A stretch of 5,359 nucleotides of DNA, taken from an uncultured Methylotenera sp. (lineage in GTDB: Bacteria; Pseudomonadota; Gammaproteobacteria; Burkholderiales; Methylophilaceae). This document shows positions 1 through 5,359 of this stretch, one piece after another. Position 1 is the first letter of the stretch, and every line of letters starts with the position of its first letter. The notes beneath the pieces were generated by a model. The model saw nothing but the letters and a program-made list of their open reading frames with translations. It did not search any database and was not told the origin of the DNA. The position numbers and the translations under genes were made by a program. The DNA lies in contig CALFXV010000225.1 of NCBI GenBank assembly GCA_937957775.1, positions 1-5,359 on the forward strand. The letters are read 5' to 3'.

Positions 1-2
1 TT

Positions 3-407
3 AATTTAGACCGCCTGCGTGAGGGATTTTGGCAAGCGCTACCGGTGGCATTGCCGATAGGTGGCTTAATGGCAGTTGAGATGGTCATGATAGTAGGGGT
101 GAATAATTTCGGTGCGGACAAAGTGTTGGCGCCTGCAGCTCATCCAGCAGATTACAGCAACACTGCAGCCTTGGGTCGCGTGCTGTATACCGATTATTTA
201 TTGGCCTTTGAATTGGCCGCCGTAGTGCTGTTGGTAGCCATCGTGGCAGCCATTGCGTTAACGCTAAGAAGCCGTAAAGAAAGCAAACCTACTTATGCCA
301 ATAAGCAAGTGGCGATTAAAAAGGCCGATAGGCTGCGTATTGTAAAAATGGACGCCGTGCTAGAACCTAAAGCCGAGCCCACTGGCATCACTGAGGAGAC
401 AAAATAA
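3..407 (+). CDS. nuoJ: NADH-quinone oxidoreductase subunit J (NuoJ), 3' part only
   Basis: This is the C-terminal part of NuoJ (ND6 homologue), an integral membrane subunit of complex I that lies next to NuoK and NuoA near the quinone end of the membrane arm and helps couple quinone chemistry to proton pumping. The frame is open to the left edge, so the gene starts outside the window. 134 residues are visible, beginning [14 protein letters not shown], a typical NuoJ segment. A GTG at 45 could be mistaken for a start but lies inside this conserved stretch. Two membrane helices are visible, roughly residues 11-33 (with the GLMAVEMVM segment) and 65-88. A hydrophilic tail of about 46 residues follows (residues 89-134), of which 19 are charged; it contains [10 protein letters not shown]. 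coli NuoJ ends much sooner after its last helix, whereas a longer tail fits what I recall of betaproteobacterial NuoJ. The stop TAA shares its last A with the nuoK start. Identity rests on sequence style plus the following nuoK-L-M-N. Confidence 0.95.
   Translation, partial: NLDRLREGFWQALPVALPIGGLMAVEMVMIVGVNNFGADKVLAPAAHPADYSNTAALGRVLYTDYLLAFELAAVVLLVAIVAAIALTLRSRKESKPTYANKQVAIKKADRLRIVKMDAVLEPKAEPTGITEETK
393..399 (+). promoter_or_regulatory. Ribosome binding site of nuoK
   Basis: GAGGAGA lies within the last codons of nuoJ, 7 bases before the ATG at 407. It is the strongest Shine-Dalgarno match in the window and supports this nuoK start. With the TAATG stop-start overlap, ribosomes could either initiate afresh or restart after finishing nuoJ. 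Confidence 0.8.
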
Positions 408-712
408 TGGTCGGTTTATCCCATTACCTTATTCTTGGGGCCTTGCTGTTTGCCATCAGCGTGGTTGGTATCTTTTTAAATCGTAAAAATGTCATCATTT
501 TATTGATGGCCATAGAGCTGATGTTGCTAGCGGTTAACCTCAACTTTATTGCCTTTTCGCATTATATGAACGACATCGCGGGGCAAGTGTTTGTGTTTTT
601 TATTTTAACCGTCGCTGCTGCTGAATCGGCCATAGGCTTGGCTATCCTAGTGGTGCTGTTTAGAAACTTACGCACGATTAATGTTGACGATTTAAATCGC
701 CTTAAAGGGTAA
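407..712 (+). CDS. nuoK: NADH-quinone oxidoreductase subunit K (NuoK), complete
   Basis: NuoK (ND4L homologue) is a small three-helix membrane subunit of complex I that forms part of the half-channel linking the quinone cavity to the antiporter-like subunits. The 101-residue protein matches the usual length of about 100. Helices are at roughly residues 4-23, 29-50 and 60-85. The two buried glutamates essential in E. coli (Glu36 and Glu72) correspond to Glu37 in [11 protein letters not shown] and Glu73 in [10 protein letters not shown]. The short loop after helix 1 carries Arg26 and Lys27 in the position of the conserved basic pair. The end, [10 protein letters not shown], is of the type I associate with proteobacterial NuoK. 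The ATG at 407 is chosen because it overlaps the nuoJ stop by one base, follows a strong ribosome binding site, and gives the normal MVGLSHYL beginning. The gene shows no sign of damage. Confidence 0.98.
   Translation: MVGLSHYLILGALLFAISVVGIFLNRKNVIILLMAIELMLLAVNLNFIAFSHYMNDIAGQVFVFFILTVAAAESAIGLAILVVLFRNLRTINVDDLNRLKG
704..709 (+). promoter_or_regulatory. Ribosome binding site of nuoL
   Basis: AAAGGG at the end of nuoK ends 10 bases before the ATG at 720 and 16 bases before the in-frame ATG at 726. The spacing favours 720, although the protein family start (MQQ-like) would also fit 726. The match is moderate. Confidence 0.55.
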
Positions 713-719
713 GTTCAGA

Positions 720-2747
720 ATGACCATGCAACAGATTTACTTAGCGATACCAATACTGCCTCTATTAGCCGCTGCTGTGGTGGGCCTGTTTGGTAAAATC
801 TTGCCAAGAGCGGCCGTGCATGGTTTAACCATACTGGGTGTGGCTTTTTCGTTTGCCTTATCGGTTTACGTGCTCAACCATGCCATGCACAGTGCGCCGT
901 ATAACGAAACGGTTTATTCCTGGTTAAAAACCGGTAACTTTAGTTTTGAAATTGGCTTTTTGATCGATAATTTGTCGGCCATGATGATGGTGGTGGTGAC
1001 TTTTGTTTCCCTTATGGTGCACATCTACACCGTAGGCTACATGGCTGAAGACCCAGGTTACGCTCGCTTTTTTAGCTACATCTCGCTGTTCACCTTTGCC
1101 ATGTTAATGCTGGTCATGAGCAATAACTTCATGCAACTGTTCTTTGGTTGGGAAGCGGTGGGCTTGGTTTCCTATTTACTCATTGGTTTTTGGTACACAA
1201 GACCAACCGCCATCTACGCCAACCTAAAAGCCTTCCTGGTAAACAGGGTAGGGGATTTCGGTTTTCTCTTAGGCATAGGCTTGGTCTTAATGCATTTTGG
1301 CAGTTTGGATTACGCGTCGGTGTTCTCGGTCGCGCCACAAATGGCCGATGTACAAATCAATTTAATTGGTAACACTGATTGGTCTTTGTTGACCGTCACC
1401 TGCATTTTGTTGTTTATCGGCGCCATGGGTAAGTCGGCGCAAGTGCCGCTGCATGTATGGTTACCCGATTCCATGGAAGGCCCGACGCCTATCTCGGCAT
1501 TAATTCATGCGGCGACCATGGTCACCGCGGGTATTTTCATGGTGGCCCGGATGTCGCCATTGTTTGAATTGTCGTCCACGGCGCTATCTTTCATTATTGT
1601 TATCGGCAGCATCACGGCCTTGTTTATGGGCTTTTTGGGCATCATACAAAACGACATTAAACGGGTGGTGGCGTATTCCACGCTCTCGCAGTTAGGCTAC
1701 ATGACCGTAGCGCTCGGTGCATCGGCTTATTCCGTGGCTATATTCCACTTAATGACGCATGCCTTCTTTAAAGCCTTGCTGTTCTTAGGTGCGGGTGCCG
1801 TGATCATGGGCATGCACCACGATCAAGACATACGCAATATGGGTAACTTGAAAAAATACATGCCGGTGACGTGGTTGACCTCTTTAATCGGCTCATTGGC
1901 TTTAATAGGAACGCCGTTTTTTGCCGGTTTTTATTCTAAAGACAGCATCATAGAAGCGGTGCATGCATCGACCATACCTGGCAGTGGCTTTGCCTATTTT
2001 GCCGTGTTGGCTGGGGTGTTTGTCACGGCATTTTATAGTTTCCGTATGTACTTCCTGGTATTCCATGGTGCGGAAAAATGGCGCACTCCGCATCACGATG
2101 CTGAGCACGACGCGCATCATGATGACCATGACCACCATCATGGTCTTGCCCCTACAGACGATCCGCATGAGCCGGGTTGGGTGATCAAATTGCCCTTAAT
2201 CCTCTTGGCCATTCCCTCTGTTTGGATAGGCTATGTGGCCATAGAGCCTATGCTATACGGCGACTTCTTCAAAGGCGTTATATACGTAGACTATGCCGCG
2301 CACCCGGCCATGCAAGAGATGACTCACCATTGGCATAGCGCCATGCACAATGCTGCTGGCATGGCCATGCACGGCTTGCTTAGTGTGCCGTTCGCCTTGG
2401 CTGCCTCCGGCGTGCTATTAGCCTGGTTCTTCTATACGCAGCGTCCAGACATACCGGCTAGCATACAAAGCAAGTTGGCCTGGATTAACAACGTATTGGA
2501 AAACAAGTACGGTTTTGATGCGTTTAATGACAAAGTGTTTGCTGCCGGCTCGCGTTTGCTAGGCCATAAACTATGGCAAATAGGTGACGTGACCATCATC
2601 GATGGCGCCCTGGTCAACGGCACAGCCAATCTAATTGGCAAAGCGGCGACTGTCGTGCGTAAGTTGCAAACAGGGCTGATTTACCACTACGCATTCGCCA
2701 TGATCATAGGCGCGTTTTTAATGCTTACTTTTTTCTCTAAAGTTTAA
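720..2747 (+). CDS. nuoL: NADH-quinone oxidoreductase subunit L (NuoL), complete
   Basis: NuoL (ND5 homologue) is the distal antiporter-like proton pump of complex I. Its long lateral helix runs along the membrane arm and braces NuoM and NuoN. The protein has 675 residues, against 613 in E. coli. Key residues, with E. coli numbers from memory, are Glu145 (E144) in FFGWEAVGLVSYLL, Asp179 (D178), Lys238 (K229) in GAMGKSAQVPLHVWLPD, His263 (H254), His343 and His347 (H334, H338) in IFHLMTHAFFKALLFL, Lys351 (K342), and Lys407-Asp408 (K399, D400) in GFYSKDSI. After TM13 (about 422-448) comes a His/Asp-rich loop (458-474). TM14 is about 487-507, then a Met/His-rich loop, TM15 about 554-573, the lateral helix about 578-650, and TM16 about 655-672. 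Most of the extra length lies in the two loops around TM14. The start could be 720 or 726 (two residues apart). A 7-base gap follows nuoK and a 3-base gap precedes nuoM. No pump residue is missing. Confidence 0.98.
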   Translation: MTMQQIYLAIPILPLLAAAVVGLFGKILPRAAVHGLTILGVAFSFALSVYVLNHAMHSAPYNETVYSWLKTGNFSFEIGFLIDNLSAMMMVVVTFVSLMVHIYTVGYMAEDPGYARFFSYISLFTFAMLMLVMSNNFMQLFFGWEAVGLVSYLLIGFWYTRPTAIYANLKAFLVNRVGDFGFLLGIGLVLMHFGSLDYASVFSVAPQMADVQINLIGNTDWSLLTVTCILLFIGAMGKSAQVPLHVWLPDSMEGPTPISALIHAATMVTAGIFMVARMSPLFELSSTALSFIIVIGSITALFMGFLGIIQNDIKRVVAYSTLSQLGYMTVALGASAYSVAIFHLMTHAFFKALLFLGAGAVIMGMHHDQDIRNMGNLKKYMPVTWLTSLIGSLALIGTPFFAGFYSKDSIIEAVHASTIPGSGFAYFAVLAGVFVTAFYSFRMYFLVFHGAEKWRTPHHDAEHDAHHDDHDHHHGLAPTDDPHEPGWVIKLPLILLAIPSVWIGYVAIEPMLYGDFFKGVIYVDYAAHPAMQEMTHHWHSAMHNAAGMAMHGLLSVPFALAASGVLLAWFFYTQRPDIPASIQSKLAWINNVLENKYGFDAFNDKVFAAGSRLLGHKLWQIGDVTIIDGALVNGTANLIGKAATVVRKLQTGLIYHYAFAMIIGAFLMLTFFSKV

Positions 2748-2750
2748 ACA

Positions 2751-4262
2751 ATGCAAAATTATTTCTACCATCATCTGTTGAGTTTTGCGATTTGGTTGCC
2801 GGTTTTAGCTGGGGTTGTGGTGCTGGCTAGCGCTAACGAAAACAAAGCTAACGCCACCCGTTGGTTAGCCTTGCTTGGTGGTTTGCTAAGCTTTTTAGTC
2901 ACCATCCCGCTTTATACCCAATTTAATTTTGCGGATGGCGGCTTGCAATTTCAGGAAGGCTTTAGCTGGATACCGGCCTTTAACATCAATTACCATTTAG
3001 GTGCCGACGGCTTAGCTGTACCCTTGATTTTGCTTACCAGCTTCACCACGCTGATAGTGATTATTGCCGCCTGGGAAGTGATACAAAAGCGCGTGGCGCA
3101 ATACATGGCTTGTTTCTTGATTATGAGCGGCCTGATGATAGGGGTGTTCAGTGCGCTGGATGCCATACTCTATTACGTGTTTTGGGAAGCGATGCTTATC
3201 CCCATGTTCTTGGTGATTGGTATTTGGGGTGGTCCTAACCGAGTTTACGCTACGGTTAAATTCTTTCTCTATACCTTGCTCGGTTCACTCTTGATGTTGG
3301 TCGCCTTCATCTACTTGTACTTAAATACCGGTAGCTTTGAAATTGCCGATTTCTACCGTTTCCCCATGCCATTGCAAGTGCAGATTTTAGTGTTCTTGGC
3401 TTTCTTTGTGGCCTTTGCCGTCAAAATTCCCATGTGGCCAGTGCACACCTGGTTACCGGATGCCCACGTGGAAGCGCCGACTGGCGGTTCAGTGGTGTTG
3501 GCGGCGATTGCCCTGAAACTGGGTGGTTATAGTTTTCTGCGCTTCGCTATGCCCATCGCGCCCGATGCGGCACGTCATTTAACGCCCTACATGATCAGCC
3601 TGTCTTTAATTGCCATTGTTTACATTGCCTTGGTGGCCTTGGTGCAAAAAGACATGAAAAAGTTGATTGCCTATTCATCCATCTCACACATGGGGTTTGT
3701 GACGCTAGGCTTCTTCTTATTTAACAACATAGGCCTAGAAGGCGCCATCGTGCAGATGCTCTCACACGGCTTTATTTCTGCGGCCATGTTTTTGTGTGTG
3801 GGTGTGCTTTACGACCGTGTGCACAGTAGGCAAATCGAGGCATACGGCGGCGTGGCCAATACCATGCCAGCCTTCGCCGCCTTTGCCGTTTTCTTCGCCA
3901 TGGCCAACACCGGCCTGCCCGGTACATCGGGTTTTGTTGGTGAGTTCATGGTTATATTGGGCGCCATACAAATTAATTTTTGGTATGCCTTCTTGGCCGC
4001 TTTCACCCTGATATTCGGTGCGGCGTATACGCTGTGGATGGTTAAGCGGGTATTTTACGGGGCGGTAGCGAACGACCAGGTTGCGGCCTTGAGCGATTTG
4101 AATAAACGTGAATTTTTCATCCTAGCTGTATTGGCGCTATTGGTGTTGGCCTTAGGGGTATACCCGCAAGCGGTTACCGACATGACCAATGCCACGGTGA
4201 ATGAACTTCTTACTCATTTTGCACAAAGCAAGCTGCCTGCCAGCCTGCCAGCAGGTTTATAA
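2751..4262 (+). CDS. nuoM: NADH-quinone oxidoreductase subunit M (NuoM), complete
   Basis: NuoM (ND4 homologue) is the middle antiporter-like proton-pumping subunit of complex I, between NuoL and NuoN. The 503 residues compare with 509 in E. coli. Visible key residues, with E. coli equivalents from memory, are Glu146 (E144) in YYVFWEAMLIPMFL, Lys225 (K234) in FAVKIPMWPVHTWLPDAHVE, Lys256 (K265) in AIALKLGGYSFLRF, His313 (H322) in YSSISHMGF, His339 (H348) in LSHGFISAAMF, and Glu398 (E407) in GFVGEFMVILG. The offset shifts from +2 to -9 between TM5 and TM7, so a loop there is about 11 residues shorter than in E. coli. The glycine-rich NTGLPGTSGFVGEF segment marks the broken TM12. The ATG at 2751 lies 3 bases after the nuoL stop. 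No convincing Shine-Dalgarno sequence precedes it (CTAAAGTTTAAACA), which suggests coupling to nuoL translation. The last residues, KLPASLPAGL, come from a small DNA repeat and look unconserved. Confidence 0.98.
   Translation: MQNYFYHHLLSFAIWLPVLAGVVVLASANENKANATRWLALLGGLLSFLVTIPLYTQFNFADGGLQFQEGFSWIPAFNINYHLGADGLAVPLILLTSFTTLIVIIAAWEVIQKRVAQYMACFLIMSGLMIGVFSALDAILYYVFWEAMLIPMFLVIGIWGGPNRVYATVKFFLYTLLGSLLMLVAFIYLYLNTGSFEIADFYRFPMPLQVQILVFLAFFVAFAVKIPMWPVHTWLPDAHVEAPTGGSVVLAAIALKLGGYSFLRFAMPIAPDAARHLTPYMISLSLIAIVYIALVALVQKDMKKLIAYSSISHMGFVTLGFFLFNNIGLEGAIVQMLSHGFISAAMFLCVGVLYDRVHSRQIEAYGGVANTMPAFAAFAVFFAMANTGLPGTSGFVGEFMVILGAIQINFWYAFLAAFTLIFGAAYTLWMVKRVFYGAVANDQVAALSDLNKREFFILAVLALLVLALGVYPQAVTDMTNATVNELLTHFAQSKLPASLPAGL
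4236..4255 (+). repeat. Tandem 8-base repeat with possible small hairpin at the end of nuoM
   Basis: CCTGCCAG occurs twice head to tail at 4236-4251. The first CCTGC (4236-4240) can pair with GCAGG (4251-4255) across a 10-base loop. The stretch codes for the LPASLPAG end of NuoM. The 3' arm overlaps AGCAGG (4250-4255), the best candidate ribosome binding site for nuoN, 10 bases before its ATG. The repeat is seen directly. The hairpin and any effect on nuoN translation are inference; the stem is short and could easily be chance. No T-run follows, so it is not a terminator. Confidence 0.4.
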
Positions 4263-4265
4263 GTT

Positions 4266-5359
4266 ATGGAAACGATACGTTACGACCTCATTACCGCTTT
4301 ACCTGAGCTGATTGTGCTGTGCATGGCCATGGTAATTTTATTAACTGACTTGTTTATCTCACCAGCCCGACGCATGGTGATATACAGCATGGCGCAGTTG
4401 ACCTTATTGGCCGCCGCCTACTTTAGTTATTCTAGCCATGCACCCAGTGTCAGTACCGCATTTAGCGGGGCGTTTATCGACGACGCGATGGCGGATGTGC
4501 TTAAGCTCATGATGTACCTTGGCACCTCGTTTATCTTCGTTTACAGCAGGCAATACCTGCAGCATCGCGGCATGTTCCGTGGCGAATTTTACGCCTTGGT
4601 CTTGTTCTCCTTATTGGGCATGATGGTCATGGTCTCTGGTCAGAGCATGCTAACGCTGTACGTTGGCTTGGAGCTGCTGTCGCTTAGTTTGTATGCCTTG
4701 GTGGCGATGGACCGGGATAACGCTAAAGCCACTGAAGCCGCCATGAAATACTTTGTGTTGGGTGCCTTGGCCTCGGGCATGCTGTTGTACGGCATGAGCA
4801 TGGTGTATGGCATGACCGGCAGCCTGAACTTGTCTGAAATAAACATGGCTTTAATGTCTGGCGCGAAGATCCATGCCGTCATGATATTAGGCTTGGTATT
4901 TATCGTTGCTGGCCTGGCCTTTAAATTAGGCGCCGTGCCTTTCCAAATGTGGGTGCCGGATGTGTATGAAGGCTCGCCCACCGCCGTGACCATGTTAATT
5001 AGTTCGGTGCCTAAGCTAGCCGCTTTTGCCTTTGTTATTCGGATGTTGGTGCAGGCTCTTCCAACGCTAGCGGTCGATTGGCAGCAAATGCTGATGATCA
5101 TGGCGGTGCTGTCCATCCTAATAGGTAACATCACGGCCATAGCGCAAACCAATCTAAAGCGCATGTTGGCTTATTCGACCATATCCCATATCGGTTTTGT
5201 CTTATACGGCCTAATGAGCGCGACCATGAACGGCTTTATATTTGCCATGTTCTACGTGGTCAGCTATGTATTAATGACTTTAGCGGGTTTCGGCATTATT
5301 TTATTGTTGTCACGTCCAGGCTTTGAAGTGGACAAACTCGATGACCTTAAAGGCCTCAA
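4266..5359 (+). CDS. nuoN: NADH-quinone oxidoreductase subunit N (NuoN), 5' part only
   Basis: NuoN (ND2 homologue) is the antiporter-like proton-pumping subunit of complex I closest to the quinone end, beside NuoK. The frame is open from ATG 4266 to the right edge, giving 364 full codons plus two bases. E. coli NuoN has 485 residues, so about a quarter is missing. The conserved residues sit at a constant +3 offset from E. coli numbering (from memory): Glu136 (E133) in LYVGLELLSLSLYAL, Lys161 (K158) in AAMKYFVLGALASG, Lys220 (K217) in GLAFKLGAVPFQMWVPDVYE, Lys250 (K247) in SSVPKLAAF, and Lys298 (K295) in AQTNLKRMLAYSTISHIGF. The TM12 lysine (K395) would lie beyond the window. The last visible stretch, FEVDKLDDLKGL, is a well-known NuoN motif. 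The start follows the nuoM stop by 3 bases, with a partial AGCAGG ribosome site 10 bases upstream. A long reading frame on the opposite strand (4640-5164) is a shadow of this gene. Confidence 0.97.
   Translation, partial: METIRYDLITALPELIVLCMAMVILLTDLFISPARRMVIYSMAQLTLLAAAYFSYSSHAPSVSTAFSGAFIDDAMADVLKLMMYLGTSFIFVYSRQYLQHRGMFRGEFYALVLFSLLGMMVMVSGQSMLTLYVGLELLSLSLYALVAMDRDNAKATEAAMKYFVLGALASGMLLYGMSMVYGMTGSLNLSEINMALMSGAKIHAVMILGLVFIVAGLAFKLGAVPFQMWVPDVYEGSPTAVTMLISSVPKLAAFAFVIRMLVQALPTLAVDWQQMLMIMAVLSILIGNITAIAQTNLKRMLAYSTISHIGFVLYGLMSATMNGFIFAMFYVVSYVLMTLAGFGIILLLSRPGFEVDKLDDLKGL

Noticed and set aside
45..407. A short 120-residue gene starting at GTG 45
   Set aside because: The frame continues upstream to the window edge with conserved NuoJ sequence ([12 protein letters not shown]), so the GTG is an internal valine of a truncated nuoJ.
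1148..1695. Small + strand open frames inside nuoL (1148-1372 and 1507-1695)
   Set aside because: They are out of frame with nuoL and rich in Arg, Trp and Cys as expected from shifted reading. No recognisable domain was seen, and strongly conserved NuoL sequence lies in the true frame.
1902..2184. Overlapping open frames on both strands across the His-rich part of nuoL (1902-2168 minus, 1963-2184 plus)
   Set aside because: They are produced by the repetitive CAT/GAT/GAC codons of the His/Asp loop in other frames and encode low-complexity Met-rich protein. NuoL explains the region fully.
2748..2750. Possible terminator or promoter in the gaps between genes
   Set aside because: The gaps are 3 to 7 bases. 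No GC-rich hairpin followed by a T-run and no convincing -35/-10 pair were seen, in line with a single transcript.
3762..4011. Small open frames on both strands inside nuoM
   Set aside because: They overlap the conserved TM10-TM12 part of NuoM and have no recognisable domains.
4640..5164. A 174-codon open frame on the minus strand
   Set aside because: It lies wholly inside nuoN, whose + strand protein has every expected family motif. The minus-strand protein shows no recognisable domain or membrane pattern, so it is a shadow of nuoN codon use.
5320..5357. Similarity of the DDLKG-like ends in NuoN (VDKLDDLKGL) and NuoK (VDDLNRLKG)
   Set aside because: Each is a usual motif of its own family at a different structural place, so the resemblance is most likely coincidence and not a shared signal.

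Overview
The window is one uninterrupted piece of a bacterial nuo operon, which encodes the proton-pumping NADH:ubiquinone oxidoreductase (respiratory complex I, NDH-1). It holds the membrane-arm end in canonical order on the + strand: the 3' part of nuoJ (cut by the left edge), complete nuoK, nuoL and nuoM, and the 5' three quarters of nuoN (cut by the right edge). Nothing else is convincingly encoded. No tRNA, rRNA, mobile element, CRISPR array, internal promoter or terminator was seen.

The genes are packed for polycistronic, translationally coupled expression. nuoJ and nuoK share one base (TAATG), nuoK and nuoL are 7 bases apart, and nuoL/nuoM and nuoM/nuoN are each 3 bases apart. nuoK has a strong Shine-Dalgarno sequence, nuoL a moderate one, nuoM essentially none, and nuoN a partial one inside a small repeat at the end of nuoM. 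The operon promoter must lie upstream and its end downstream.

The proteins work as one machine. NuoJ and NuoK sit next to the quinone-proximal part of the membrane arm. NuoN, NuoM and NuoL are the three antiporter-like subunits, each with a pumping unit built around a TM5 glutamate, a TM7 lysine and a TM8 lysine or histidine. NuoL also carries the long lateral helix that clamps the arm together. Every key ionisable residue that I can place from E. coli numbering is present in the visible parts, so the complex looks functional.

The organism is most likely a betaproteobacterium. The evidence is protein style: the NuoK sequence, the charged C-terminal tail of NuoJ, and the His/Asp-rich loop in NuoL. 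By eye the base composition is near balanced and ATA isoleucine codons are frequent, so a moderate-GC lineage such as Methylophilaceae or a relative is a plausible but weak guess. I found no previously undescribed system. The observations in Part 2 are modest variations on a well-known operon.
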